Shown here piece by piece: positions 26,628 through 36,083 of a stretch of 64,000 nucleotides of DNA. The stretch is taken from the NCBI RefSeq assembly GCF_014207855.1, contig NZ_JACHKZ010000001.1, forward strand, positions 62,001 through 126,000, in the 5' to 3' direction. Position numbers and translations under genes: made by a program. Every line of letters starts with the position of its first letter. Within the stretch, counting starts at the first letter, position 1. A model generated the notes under the pieces. That model was not told where the DNA came from and searched no databases. It saw only the letters and a program-made list of their open reading frames with translations. The stretch is from Comamonas odontotermitis. GTDB lineage: Bacteria > Pseudomonadota > Gammaproteobacteria > Burkholderiales > Burkholderiaceae_C.

Positions 26628-27610
26628 GGCTGAAAACGCACTGGTGTCATGGTGATCCCCCGCTGTGGGTGCAGCGCAGCGGCCAGACGCTGGGCGGTTT
26701 CCACATTGCGCGGTCCGGGCGTGGCCTCGGCATAGGTCATCACGAAAAAGCGTTTGTTGCGGATCGCGCTTACCGTCTGGAGCTCTTTTTTCTGCAGCAG
26801 AAAATCCATCTTGCCCTGGGCGCTGGGCTGGCCGTAGTCGATGATGACGATCCACTCCGGGTCGCGCAGCACCACATCTTCCCAGTTGCCCTTGGGCCAG
26901 TTGCTGGCGATATCGTCGAAGATGTTGCGCGCACCCGCCGCCTCCAGCATGGCCTGCGGCATGCCGTAGCGGCCCACGGTGGTAGGAATCTTCTCGCCGC
27001 TGTCGAAAACGAAGACCTTGGGCTGCAGCGCATTGCCGCGCATCTGGTGGCGCAGCAGCGTCAGTTCGTCGCGCAGCTGCTGAATGCGCGGCGCGGCCTG
27101 CTGCTGCACACCAAAAATGCGGGCCACGTTGTCCATGTCGACAAAGGTATCTTCCAAGGCAACGTCCGCGCGCTTTTGCACACGAATGCAGGACTCGGTC
27201 AGTACATAGGACGCAATGCCATAGCGCGCCAGCAGCTGAGGCGTGACACCGCCCTGCTGAAACCCATAGCTCCAGCCACCAAAAACGAAATCGGCCTGCG
27301 CAGCAACGATGTTCTCCAGGTTCATGCCCTGGGGCGACAGATTGGGCACCCCTGCCAGCATGGGCACGATCTGCGGGCTGGCATCTTTGCCTGCATACAT
27401 GCCGGAGTAGCCCACCAGCCGGTCCGCCAGCCCAAGGAACACAAACATCTCGGTAATGTTCACGTCATGCGTCACCGCACGGCGGGGCACAGAGGCATAG
27501 GTCTGCGGCTGACCGCAGACATTGACGGTTATCGGGGAACGCTTCGCATCCTGCGCCCATGCAGGCATGGCACACAGCGCGATCAGCAGCAGTAAAAAGG
27601 TTCGTGGCAT
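26624..27610 (-). CDS. btuF: Periplasmic binding protein of the B12 importer
   Basis: A 328-residue secreted receptor. The signal peptide (about 1-19, ending AWA) is followed by two alpha/beta lobes of the helical-backbone metal receptor superfamily. It is longer and rather different from the receptor at 16284-17171, with features (LVGYSGMYAGKD, LLARYGIASYVLTESC) nearer to iron-siderophore or corrinoid receptors of Burkholderiales. It starts three bases after the TonB receptor and overlaps the permease by four bases. The symbol is given by operon position under the cobalamin riboswitch rather than by diagnostic residues. Confidence 0.85.
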   Translation of the reverse strand: MPRTFLLLLIALCAMPAWAQDAKRSPITVNVCGQPQTYASVPRRAVTHDVNITEMFVFLGLADRLVGYSGMYAGKDASPQIVPMLAGVPNLSPQGMNLENIVAAQADFVFGGWSYGFQQGGVTPQLLARYGIASYVLTESCIRVQKRADVALEDTFVDMDNVARIFGVQQQAAPRIQQLRDELTLLRHQMRGNALQPKVFVFDSGEKIPTTVGRYGMPQAMLEAAGARNIFDDIASNWPKGNWEDVVLRDPEWIVIIDYGQPSAQGKMDFLLQKKELQTVSAIRNKRFFVMTYAEATPGPRNVETAQRLAAALHPQRGITMTPVRFQP

Positions 27611-27613
27611 GGT

Positions 27614-29713
27614 TCAAAAGCGCATCTGCGCCATCAGCTCCACACTGCGGCTGGCGCCCACCAGCCATTGGCTGTTGTAGGCAGCCGTGGCATAGACGCG
27701 GTTTGTCAGGTTGCGGCCGATCAGGCTGACGGTGGTCTGGGGGCTTGCATTCCAGCTCACGACGGCGTCCAGCACGGTGTAGCCCGGTAGGCGTTTGCCG
27801 GCGCTGTTGGCGTTGTCGCCAAAGCGGCTGCCCACGTAGCGCAGGCCGAGCGATGTGCGCCAGCCGCCTTCGCGGTAGTGCCCCCACAGGTTGGCCGTGA
27901 CCTTGGGCACGTTGGCCGGGCGATTGCCGCTGCGGTCGGCGCCGCCAGCTTCGATCAGCTCATCAAACCGGGCCCTGGTATAGGCGGCGTTGGCCTCCAC
28001 GCGAAACGCCGGGCTCGCCTGCAATGCGCCAGCCAGCTCCAGTCCGCGCGAGGATTGCTTGCCGCCCTGGATCGACAGCGCCGAATTGGCCGGATCGCGC
28101 GTGATGATGTCGCCCTTGGCGATGTGAAACAACGCAGCCGTCCATTCGCCACGGCCATCAGCCAGTTGCTGCTTGAAGCCGACTTCCTGCTGGCGGCCTT
28201 TACTGAGCGTAAAGCCGGTCTGCGATGCCGCAAGCGACAGCAGGCTGGTGACTGGATCGTGCCCGGTGGTCATCTGTGCATAGACGCTTGATTGCGCAGT
28301 CAGCTTGCGCGTGAGACCCAGGCGCCATGAGGTGCCGTTCAGGTCCTTGTCAAAGCCCGTTTTGGCCACAAAGTCCTGCCGCGAGAATTCGTACCAGTCG
28401 CGCCGGATGCCGCCCATCAGCAACCATTGCTCGTTGATCTTCCAGGCGTCCTCGATATACAGTGCGTTCTGCCGCAAGGTCGAGCCCATGCGCGGCAGGT
28501 ACGGATCGGGGCTGATCCAGGTGCCTGGCACCGGATCGAATGCAGAGACGACGGAGCTCCCCGTGTACGGCGAATTGCTGGTGTTGCGGAAGTTGGCCTG
28601 GGACGCATCCCAGCCCATCGCCACCTGGTGCCCACCGCCCTTCCAATCCAGCGCCAGGCGGTTGCCGTTTTGCTGCAGCGCATGGCCGATTTCGAGGTAA
28701 TCCGAGCGCGCCACCGTGCCTGCGGCCGCGTTGTAGTCATAGGCTTCGATGTTCTTCCAGTGGCGGTCGGCGCCAAAGTGGTAGAGCTCGTTGCGCACCG
28801 CCAGCGCGTCGTTGACCTGCCAGGTTGCCTTGGCCTTGAAGCGTTTGTCTCGGTAATGGATGTCGCTGTCTTCGGTGTTGAAGCCCGTGCCGATCAGCTC
28901 GCGCGCCACACGGCCATTGGTTGTCGGTGTGCCGTAATAGCGCGATGGCGCCTGGTTGCTGATGTCGGCCGTCACATCGAGTGTGAAGTCGCCGCGCGGC
29001 TGCCAGCGCAACGCGCTCATCAGCTTGCCGCCCTTGCTGTTGTCGAAAGCGCGGTCGCCGTCGCTGCGCGCGCCATAGGCGTCCACGCGGTAGCTCAGCG
29101 TATCGCTCAAGGCGCCAGTGCTGCCCAGACCCATGCGCGCAGTGCCATGGTTGCCGCCCGAGAGCATGAGTTCGGTGGAGCGCTCGCGGCTGGGCTGCTT
29201 GCGGATGGCGTTGACTGTGGCGCCCATGGTGCCACTGCCATACATCAGCGATGCGGGGCCGCGCAACACTTCAAAGCGCTCATAACCCCAGGTGTCCGAC
29301 GGATAGTTGATGGTTCCCGAGCCCACGCCCAGCGTGATGCCGTCTTCGGCCACACCCACCGAATTGACACCATAGAAGCCCCGGCTCGCAAACGCCAGCC
29401 CGCCATTGCCCGGCGTGCCCGCAGCCGACAGACCCACGGTGCGCGTCACCGCTTCAGCGGCACCTCGGTCGGCGCGCTCATCGATCTGCTCGGCAGACAC
29501 GCCACTCACGCTGGCGGGCAGATCCAGCGTGGGTACATCGAGGTGTGTCGCCGTTGCAGAGCGGCGTGCGGTATCGAGCGCAGGCGCCTCATTGCGGCTG
29601 CCAGTGACCACCACTTCGCTCAAGGTCTGTTGTGCCAGAACGGCTGCCGGAGACAGCAGCAAGCCCCAGGCTGTACGCCGCAGGACAGGGGAAAAAAAAT
29701 GAAGGCCGTGCAT
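27614..29713 (-). CDS. btuB: TonB-dependent outer-membrane receptor for corrinoids
   Basis: A 699-residue receptor with signal peptide (about 1-26), a TonB-box-like LSEVVVTGSRNEA just after it, a plug domain with GFYGVNSVGVAEDGI and YPSDTWGYERFEVLRGPASLMYG (read as separate short blocks), and a beta-barrel ending in a terminal Phe as expected for Omp85-assembled proteins. The frame extends upstream into the riboswitch; ATG 29713 gives a proper leader. It is the first gene of the unit and is controlled by the cobalamin riboswitch at 29850-30078. E. coli BtuB is about 614 residues, so this belongs to a larger class, sometimes annotated as siderophore receptors. Confidence 0.9.
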   Translation of the reverse strand: MHGLHFFSPVLRRTAWGLLLSPAAVLAQQTLSEVVVTGSRNEAPALDTARRSATATHLDVPTLDLPASVSGVSAEQIDERADRGAAEAVTRTVGLSAAGTPGNGGLAFASRGFYGVNSVGVAEDGITLGVGSGTINYPSDTWGYERFEVLRGPASLMYGSGTMGATVNAIRKQPSRERSTELMLSGGNHGTARMGLGSTGALSDTLSYRVDAYGARSDGDRAFDNSKGGKLMSALRWQPRGDFTLDVTADISNQAPSRYYGTPTTNGRVARELIGTGFNTEDSDIHYRDKRFKAKATWQVNDALAVRNELYHFGADRHWKNIEAYDYNAAAGTVARSDYLEIGHALQQNGNRLALDWKGGGHQVAMGWDASQANFRNTSNSPYTGSSVVSAFDPVPGTWISPDPYLPRMGSTLRQNALYIEDAWKINEQWLLMGGIRRDWYEFSRQDFVAKTGFDKDLNGTSWRLGLTRKLTAQSSVYAQMTTGHDPVTSLLSLAASQTGFTLSKGRQQEVGFKQQLADGRGEWTAALFHIAKGDIITRDPANSALSIQGGKQSSRGLELAGALQASPAFRVEANAAYTRARFDELIEAGGADRSGNRPANVPKVTANLWGHYREGGWRTSLGLRYVGSRFGDNANSAGKRLPGYTVLDAVVSWNASPQTTVSLIGRNLTNRVYATAAYNSQWLVGASRSVELMAQMRF

Positions 29714-29849
29714 CACGCCGCACCCCAGAACATCAACTGCCTGAAGCGATGGCCGAACCCACGAACCGAGACTGGTACCGAGAACGCCATCCGCACCCCG
29801 CAGACAGTGGAAAGCCAGCGCATGCACCCAAAGCATGCGCTGTGAACAT

Positions 29850-30078
29850 CGGCGGGCCGGTCTCCGGGCTCGCAGGCGATCCATCTTGGATCCGAACCCC
29901 ACCTTCCCGGTAGCGCGTAGCGTTCGATGTTTGAACGGTCACGCCGATCCAGTGGCCGCAAGCGCACAAAGCGCTCGCCTGGGGTGTTTTCCTGCATACC
30001 GTTGCGGGGGCAGCCAAGGCCTGGGTCGATCGACCGCACCTTGTTCCCGTTTCACTCGCCAAAGCGAGCACCTTCCGA
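29850..30078 (-). ncRNA. Cobalamin riboswitch
   Basis: Read on the minus strand, the region shows the elements of an AdoCbl-type riboswitch in order: GGTGCTCGC and GGGAACAAGGTGCGG at the 5' side, GGCTGCCCCCGCAACGGTA in the core, GGCCACTGGAT and GGGAAGGTGG, and a B12 box AGCCCGGAGACCGGCC at 29855-29870. It lies about 135 bases before the btuB ATG. High cobalamin should reduce expression of the whole nine-gene unit, by translational or transcriptional control. Confidence 0.93.
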
Positions 30079-30263
30079 AACGAAACGCCCTGGAGAAATG
30101 ATTCTCAGGGCGATGCGCAATTCTATCACCTGGCTGAAATGGGCCTTTCGCCCCGGCGGCACCCCAAGTACAGGCCACGGCGATTAGCCCTATGCCATGA
30201 AGGCGGTACCCACAGTCAGGTTCTCCCCTGGGCGCTCTGTGCCGCTGGGCGACAATCGAGCCC

Positions 30264-31379
30264 ATGAGCACGACTTTCGCCCCCCTGCAGAACGACACCT
30301 TTTTGCGCGCCTGCCGCCGCCAGGCCACCGACTACACGCCCCTGTGGCTGATGCGCCAGGCCGGCCGCTATCTGCCCGAGTACAAGGCCACGCGCGCCAA
30401 GGCGGGCAGCTTCATGGGCCTGGCCACAAATGTGGACTACGCAACCGAAGTCACCCTGCAGCCGCTGGAGCGTTTTCCGCTCGACGCAGCCATCCTGTTC
30501 TCCGATATCCTGACCGTCCCCGATGCCATGGGCCTGGGCCTGTCGTTTGCCGAAGGCGAAGGCCCGCGCTTTGCCAGGAACGTGCGCGACGAGGCCGCAG
30601 TCGCAGAACTGGCCGTGCCCGACATGGACAAGCTGCGCTATGTGTTCGATGCCGTCACCAGCATCCGCCGCGCGCTGGATGGCCGCGTGCCGTTGATCGG
30701 TTTTTCCGGCAGCCCCTGGACGCTGGCCTGCTACATGGTCGAGGGCAAGGGCAGCGACGACTACCGCCAGGTCAAATCGCTGATGTACGCGCGCCCCGAC
30801 CTGATGCACCGCATTCTCGAAGTCAACGCCGACAGCGTGGCAGCGTATCTGAATGCGCAGATCGACGCGGGCGCGCAGGCTGTGATGATTTTTGACAGCT
30901 GGGGCGGCGTGCTGGCTGACGGCATGTTCCAGCAATTCAGTCTGGCCTACACCAAACGCGTACTCAGCCAGTTGAAGCGCCACGGCACCGATGGCCAGGA
31001 TGTGCCCCGCATCGTCTTCACCAAGGGAGGCGGCATCTGGCTGCAGGACATGAACGCACTAGATTGCGAAGTGCTGGGCCTCGACTGGACGGCCAACCTA
31101 GGCCATGCGCGCGCCATCGTTGGTGGCGCAGCAGGCGGCCCGGGCAAGGCGCTGCAAGGCAATATCGATCCGAACGTGCTGTTCGCTCCGCCCGAGCGCA
31201 TTGCAGAGCAGGTGCAGGCGGTGCTCAGCAGCTTTGGCAAGCCGCACACCGATAGCGCCACCACCGGCCCCACCCACATCTTCAACCTGGGCCATGGCAT
31301 CAGCCAGTTCACGCCGCCCGAGCATGTGGCGGCGCTCGTTGAAGCGGTGCACAGCCAGTCGCGCGCCATGCGCAGATAA
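30264..31379 (+). CDS. hemE: Uroporphyrinogen decarboxylase
   Basis: Removes four acetate carboxyl groups of uroporphyrinogen III to give coproporphyrinogen III in haem synthesis, cofactor-free, in the cytoplasm. The 371-residue product has the N-terminal signature [19 protein letters not shown], the core [15 protein letters not shown] with the catalytic Asp, and the second signature [16 protein letters not shown]. It is divergent from the B12 operon, so both branches of tetrapyrrole use meet here. A terminator follows 20 bases after the stop. Confidence 0.97.
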   Translation: MSTTFAPLQNDTFLRACRRQATDYTPLWLMRQAGRYLPEYKATRAKAGSFMGLATNVDYATEVTLQPLERFPLDAAILFSDILTVPDAMGLGLSFAEGEGPRFARNVRDEAAVAELAVPDMDKLRYVFDAVTSIRRALDGRVPLIGFSGSPWTLACYMVEGKGSDDYRQVKSLMYARPDLMHRILEVNADSVAAYLNAQIDAGAQAVMIFDSWGGVLADGMFQQFSLAYTKRVLSQLKRHGTDGQDVPRIVFTKGGGIWLQDMNALDCEVLGLDWTANLGHARAIVGGAAGGPGKALQGNIDPNVLFAPPERIAEQVQAVLSSFGKPHTDSATTGPTHIFNLGHGISQFTPPEHVAALVEAVHSQSRAMRR

Positions 31380-31398
31380 AGCAGCGCCCGCTTCAGCA

Positions 31399-31428
31399 AC
31401 AAGCCCCGCCATGCGGGGCTTGTTTTTG
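31399..31428 (+). terminator. Rho-independent terminator after hemE
   Basis: Stem CAAGCCCCGC / GCGGGGCTTG with a CAT loop, followed by TTTTT. It lies between convergent genes. Confidence 0.88.
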
Positions 31429-31449
31429 GTCTTTGATACAGCAGCAGGC

Positions 31450-32016
31450 TTATGCTGCGGCCAACTGCGACGGGGATCTGGGCGGCTGCCAGTGCAGCAG
31501 GACCTCGGTACATTGGGCCAGGGTGGCGTGCTGCGCGGCCTGCGCTGAAGGGCATTGCGGGTGTGCGGCCGCATCGGCAGGTGCAATCCAGTGCAGGCAG
31601 GCGCCCAGGCTGGCCGCTGCCTGCAGCAGCTCGGTGCTGCGGGCCACGACGGCAACCTTGCCGGCTTCGGTATTGAACCGCTCCGTGATCTGACGCAGCA
31701 AGGCGGCCTGCGGTGCCCAGCAGTCGCAATGGTCCTCGGGGGCATGCGGGCAGAAGAAGACGGCATCGACCTTGGCACCCACCATGGCCAGGTCCTTGTA
31801 CATCTGCCGGTGGTAGTCGTTGAGCGCAGCGCAATCGTACAGACCGCGCTCCAGGCCAGGCTGGTTGGCCACCAGCACCACATGCCAGCCCGACAGGTTG
31901 AGCCGCGCAATGCCGCTGGCGGCATCGGGCAGTACATGCCAGTCGTGGTGGCCGGTGAGCTGTCCCGTGACCGGCTGACCAACGATACCGTCGCGCTCGA
32001 TGATGGCGAGTTTCAT
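31450..32016 (-). CDS. GmhB-like HAD-family protein lacking catalytic residues
   Basis: A 188-residue relative of D,D-heptose 1,7-bisphosphate phosphatase. The fold is recognisable from VVLVANQPGLERG and the zinc loop FFCPHAPEDHCDCW (Cys89, His91, Cys97, Cys99 kept). The catalytic motifs are changed: motif I DxDG reads ERDG (nucleophile Asp replaced by Glu7), the Lys of CRKP is lost (CWAP), and motif IV GDxxxD reads ARSTEL. It is therefore probably not a phosphatase. It lies downstream of glyS, the usual place of gmhB in beta-proteobacteria, so it may be a decayed or repurposed gmhB. ATG 32016 matches the family start. Confidence 0.8.
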   Translation of the reverse strand: MKLAIIERDGIVGQPVTGQLTGHHDWHVLPDAASGIARLNLSGWHVVLVANQPGLERGLYDCAALNDYHRQMYKDLAMVGAKVDAVFFCPHAPEDHCDCWAPQAALLRQITERFNTEAGKVAVVARSTELLQAAASLGACLHWIAPADAAAHPQCPSAQAAQHATLAQCTEVLLHWQPPRSPSQLAAA

Positions 32017-32187
32017 AACCGTCCCCTTATTGTCCCGATCTCCGCAAATCCGGCCCTGGCAACCCGTGGCGCCAGCAGAGCGCTCGGTCTGCCTCCCTCG
32101 TTTGCGCAAATCCTCATCATTGTTGCCTGCCGCCGCAAGGGACGGCTGCAGGCGTCTGACCCGCTGGAAACCAGTGTACCCAGAGAA

Positions 32188-34320
32188 TCAGGCGGCGACC
32201 AGACGGGACAGATCGGCCACGCGGTTCATCGCATCGTGCAGGGTTGCCAGCAAGCCCAGGCGGTTGGCCTTGAGCGCCGGGTCTTCCGCGTTCACCATCA
32301 CGTGCTCGAAGAAGGCATCGACCGGGGTGCGCAAGGCGGCCAGAGTCTGCAGGCTGGCGGTGTAGTCGCCCGCAGCAAACTGGGCATTGGCCTTGGGGGC
32401 CACGGTCTGCAAGGCGGCGTACAGGTCTTTTTCGGCCTGCTCCTGCAGCACGGCTTCGCTGACATTGGGGCTGACGGGGGCGTCCGCCTTTTTCAGGATG
32501 TTGCCCACGCGCTTGTTGGCTGCGGCAAGCGCAGGCGCCTCGGGCAAGGCGGCAAAGGCGCGCACGGCTTCGAGGCGCTTTTGCACATCGGCAAGGCGCT
32601 GTGGGCGGTGGGCGAGCACGGCATCCACTTCCTGCGCACTGAAACCTTGTTCACGCAGGCTGCCGGCCAGGCGGTCGTAGATGAAGTCGGAGAGCGCGGG
32701 CGTAGCATCTTCGATCTTGTCGCCAAACGCAGGCAGTGTGCTCACCAGCAAGGTGTCCAGATCCAGCGGCAGGTCCTTTTCCACCAGCATGCGGATCACG
32801 CCCAGCGCATGGCGGCGCAGTGCAAACGGGTCGCGGTCGCCGGTGGGCAGGTTGCCGATGCCGAACATGCCGACCAGGGTTTCCAGCTTGTCGGCCAGCG
32901 CAACGATCACGCCCACCTCGCCGCGCGGCAGCTCGTCGCCAGCAAAGCGGGGCTTGTAGTGGTCTTCAATGGCATCGGCCACTGCCACGTCGAGCTTGTC
33001 GTTGAGCGCGTAGTAGCGGCCCATGGTGCCCTGCAGTTCCGGGAACTCGCCCACCATGTCGGTCACCAGATCGGTCTTGGCCAGCAATGCGGCCTGGTCT
33101 ACCTGCTTGCCCAGTGCCGTGGCGCCCAGTTGCTGGGCAATGCTCTTGGCGATGGCGCGCACGCGCTGCACGCGCTCGCCCTGCGTGCCCAGTTTGTTGT
33201 GGTACACCACCTTGGCCAGGAGCGACGCGCGCGATTCCAGTGTCTTCTTGCGATCCTGGTCGAAGAAGAATTTGGCATCGGCCAGGCGCGGGCGCACCAC
33301 GCGCTCGTTGCCGCCGATCACCGCCGATGCATCTGCCGGGGTGATGTTGCTGACGACCAGGAACTGGTGGGTCAGCTTGCCAGCAGCATCCAGCAGCGGA
33401 AAGTACTTCTGGTTGGCCTTCATGGTCAGGATCAGACATTCCTGGGGAACGTCCAGAAACTCCTTCTCGAACTGGCAGACCAGCACATTGGGGCGCTCGA
33501 CCAGCGCGGTCACTTCGTCCAGCAATGCTTCATCTTCGATGGCCCGGACGCCTCCGCCCACACGCTCGGCAGCTTCTTTGAGCTGGCGGGCGATGGTGGC
33601 CTTGCGTTCATCGAAGCTGGCGATCACAGCGCCCTGCTCTGCCAGGGTCTGCGCATAGCTGTCGGCGTTGGCGATCAGCACCGGGTCGGCCAGTGCTTCA
33701 AAGCGGTGGCCGTGCGTGGTGTTGCCCGCCTTCAGGCCCAGGGCTTCGATGGATTCCAGCACCTGCGAGCCGTGCAACGCCACCAGGCCGTGCGCGGGGC
33801 GCACGAACTGCACGCTGCTCCAGCCGGGCAGCTCGCAGTTGTTTTCAAGCTGGTAGGTCATGACCTTGGGGATGGGCAGCTTGGCAATCGCTTCGGTCAG
33901 CGCTTTCTGCAGGCCTTCGGCCAAGGTGGCGCCAGCGACGGTGCTGTCGTAGAACAGCGCCTCGGCCTTGCCGTCGGGCGCGCGCTTGAGCTGTGGCACG
34001 GCAGCCGCATCGGCACCCAGTGCGGCCAGCTTCTTGAGCAGCGCGGGCGTCGCCTGGCCGTCAGCCGTCAGGCCCACAGTCACGGGCATCAGTTTTTGCG
34101 ACACCTGCTTGTCGGCAGCGCGGGGCAGCACATCGGTGATGTGGGCAGCCAGGCGGCGTGGCGACGCGTAGGCGGTCAGCTGCGAGGCGTCGCCTGCCAG
34201 GCCCTGCGCGCGCAGTTGCGCAAGCAGCACCTGGGCAAATGCTTCGCCCAGCTTTTTGAGCGCCTTGGGAGGCAGCTCTTCAACAAACAGTTCGACCAGA
34301 AGATTGGGAGAGGAAGTCAT
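32188..34320 (-). CDS. glyS: Glycyl-tRNA synthetase beta subunit
   Basis: Beta subunit of the heterotetrameric bacterial GlyRS, which binds tRNA and supports aminoacylation by the alpha subunit. The 710 residues are close to the usual 690-720. The N-terminus NLLVELFVEELPPKAL and motifs such as RMLVEKDLPLDL and the C-terminal anticodon-binding region are typical. ATG 34320 shares one base with the stop of the membrane hydrolase gene just upstream, so glyQ, that gene and glyS look like one unit. Confidence 0.97.
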   Translation of the reverse strand: MTSSPNLLVELFVEELPPKALKKLGEAFAQVLLAQLRAQGLAGDASQLTAYASPRRLAAHITDVLPRAADKQVSQKLMPVTVGLTADGQATPALLKKLAALGADAAAVPQLKRAPDGKAEALFYDSTVAGATLAEGLQKALTEAIAKLPIPKVMTYQLENNCELPGWSSVQFVRPAHGLVALHGSQVLESIEALGLKAGNTTHGHRFEALADPVLIANADSYAQTLAEQGAVIASFDERKATIARQLKEAAERVGGGVRAIEDEALLDEVTALVERPNVLVCQFEKEFLDVPQECLILTMKANQKYFPLLDAAGKLTHQFLVVSNITPADASAVIGGNERVVRPRLADAKFFFDQDRKKTLESRASLLAKVVYHNKLGTQGERVQRVRAIAKSIAQQLGATALGKQVDQAALLAKTDLVTDMVGEFPELQGTMGRYYALNDKLDVAVADAIEDHYKPRFAGDELPRGEVGVIVALADKLETLVGMFGIGNLPTGDRDPFALRRHALGVIRMLVEKDLPLDLDTLLVSTLPAFGDKIEDATPALSDFIYDRLAGSLREQGFSAQEVDAVLAHRPQRLADVQKRLEAVRAFAALPEAPALAAANKRVGNILKKADAPVSPNVSEAVLQEQAEKDLYAALQTVAPKANAQFAAGDYTASLQTLAALRTPVDAFFEHVMVNAEDPALKANRLGLLATLHDAMNRVADLSRLVAA

Positions 34321-34850
34321 CAGGATTTCCGGGTATGGCGCAACGCAAAGATGGACAGGCCGATGGTCAGCAGTGGGAACCATACGTTGTAGAGTTCACT
34401 GACCATCACCTGCACGCCGCGCTGCGAGAAAAAGCGGTCCGCCAGGATGGGCGACACGGCAATCGGCCGCCACGGACTGAAAAAACGTTCACTGGTAAAA
34501 GGCCACCACAGCGCGATGCCGCTGCCCCCGGTGGTCATCATGTCCAGCAGGGGGTGCGACACCGTGCAGGCGAACAGCCACGCAAAGCCGGCAATGCGCG
34601 GCACCTTCCACCATTTGGCCAGCAGCAGGCCGAGGATGCCCATCAGCGCGGCAAACAAGGCGGTGTGGGTAAAGCCACGGTGGCCCCACATGCCCAGTCC
34701 CTGCCAGCCAAACTGGTGGGGAATACCATCAAAATCCGGCACGATGGCAGCCAGGCACCCCACCAGCAGCATGCTGGGCGGCACACGGCGGCTGCCCAGC
34801 GCCAGCGCTGCAGCAACCGGAACGGCAACATGCGTGAAGATGGTGGGCAT
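34320..34850 (-). CDS. YdjM-family membrane-bound metal-dependent hydrolase
   Basis: A 176-residue membrane protein of the LexA-binding/YdjM-like hydrolase family. Three or four hydrophobic segments carry conserved metal-site residues: His in FTHVAVP, Asp in IVPDFDGIPH, HRGFTHT and SHPLLDMM. Activity is unproven for the family. It lies between glyQ and glyS, 17 bases after glyQ and overlapping the glyS start by one base. In most bacteria glyQ and glyS are adjacent, so this is an insertion in the operon that preserves translational coupling. Confidence 0.88.
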   Translation of the reverse strand: MPTIFTHVAVPVAAALALGSRRVPPSMLLVGCLAAIVPDFDGIPHQFGWQGLGMWGHRGFTHTALFAALMGILGLLLAKWWKVPRIAGFAWLFACTVSHPLLDMMTTGGSGIALWWPFTSERFFSPWRPIAVSPILADRFFSQRGVQVMVSELYNVWFPLLTIGLSIFALRHTRKS

Positions 34851-34867
34851 GGCGGCGGCTTAAAAGA

Positions 34868-35791
34868 TCAGGCTGCGGCCTTGGCGGGGATCTGCGCCAC
34901 CCACTCGCGCGGCGCCATGGGGAAGCCCAGGCGTTCGCGGCTGTCGTAATAGCTTTGCGCCACGGCGCGCGCCAGGTTGCGGATGCGGCCAATGTAGGCG
35001 GCGCGCTCGGTCACACTGATGGCGCCACGGGCGTCGAGCAGGTTGAAGGTGTGCGCAGCCTTGAGCACCTGTTCATAGGCGGGCAATGCCAGTTGCGCTT
35101 CCATCAGATGCTTGGCCTGCTTTTCGTGCGCGGCAAACGCGGTGAACAGGAAGTCCGCATCCGAGTGCTCAAAGTTGTACGCAGATTGCTCCACCTCGTT
35201 CTGGTGGAACACATCGCCATAGCTGAGCTTGCGGCCATCGGTATCGACCGTCCAGACCAGGTCGTACATGTTCTCGACGCCCTGCAGGTACATCGCCAGG
35301 CGCTCCAGGCCGTAGGTGATCTCGCCGGTCGCGGGCTTGCAGTCGATGCCGCCCACCTGCTGGAAGTAGGTGAACTGCGTCACCTCCATGCCATTGAGCC
35401 AGACTTCCCAGCCCAGGCCCCAGGCGCCAAGGGTGGGGTTCTCCCAGTCGTCCTCGACAAAGCGGATGTCGTTCTTCTTCAGGTCAAAGCCTAGGGCTTC
35501 GAGCGATCCCAGGTACAGATCCAGGATGTTGGCCGGTGCAGGCTTGAGCACCACCTGGAACTGGTAGTAATGCTGGCCCCGGTTGGGGTTTTCGCCGTAG
35601 CGGCCGTCCTTGGGACGGCGGCTGGGCTGCACATAGGCAGCCTTCCAGGGCTCTGGGCCGATGGCGCGCAGGAAGGTGGCCGTGTGCGAGGTGCCCGCGC
35701 CCACTTCCATGTCATAGGGTTGCAAGAGCGCGCAGCCCTGGTCGGCCCAGTACTGCTGCAGCTTCAGGATGATTTGTTGGAAGGTCAACAT
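34868..35791 (-). CDS. glyQ: Glycyl-tRNA synthetase alpha subunit
   Basis: Catalytic class II subunit of tetrameric GlyRS, 307 residues. The family start [20 protein letters not shown] is intact and class II motifs are seen in the [19 protein letters not shown] and [18 protein letters not shown] regions. It is the first gene of the glyQ-ydjM-like-glyS unit. The upstream 290 bases hold no gene and presumably contain the promoter. Confidence 0.97.
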   Translation of the reverse strand: MLTFQQIILKLQQYWADQGCALLQPYDMEVGAGTSHTATFLRAIGPEPWKAAYVQPSRRPKDGRYGENPNRGQHYYQFQVVLKPAPANILDLYLGSLEALGFDLKKNDIRFVEDDWENPTLGAWGLGWEVWLNGMEVTQFTYFQQVGGIDCKPATGEITYGLERLAMYLQGVENMYDLVWTVDTDGRKLSYGDVFHQNEVEQSAYNFEHSDADFLFTAFAAHEKQAKHLMEAQLALPAYEQVLKAAHTFNLLDARGAISVTERAAYIGRIRNLARAVAQSYYDSRERLGFPMAPREWVAQIPAKAAA

Positions 35792-36083
35792 GAGAATCTG
35801 GTGGTGATACAGTGCGCCGCCCCGCGCCTATGCGTTACGGCACATGGCGGCATGGCCCAGCTGCATGCAAGCACTGCGGCCTTAGAACAGGGTCTTAGCC
35901 CGCAAAGCGGTCAAAACCCTTGATTTTAGTGCTTTCGGGTGACGCCCGGGTGGCGATAGCCGAGTGGCGGCGTGCCGCACCCGGCAAGATGTGCACGATC
36001 AGATGATCAATCAACCGCCTGCGCAATACCTGCAACATTCATTACTTTATTTTTGATAGCAAAAACGGGATGAGAGGCAACAC

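Noticed and set aside
30093-30106. GAGAAATGATTCTC, a Fur-box-like sequence upstream of the cobalamin riboswitch
   Set aside because: Only 5-bp arms match and it is too short against the 19-bp Fur consensus. The riboswitch gives a sufficient explanation for regulation.
31555-34392. A 945-codon plus-strand frame across the GmhB-like and glyS genes
   Set aside because: It is antisense to glyS, which is unmistakable. The translation is rich in Gln, His, Gly and Arg with no recognisable motif.
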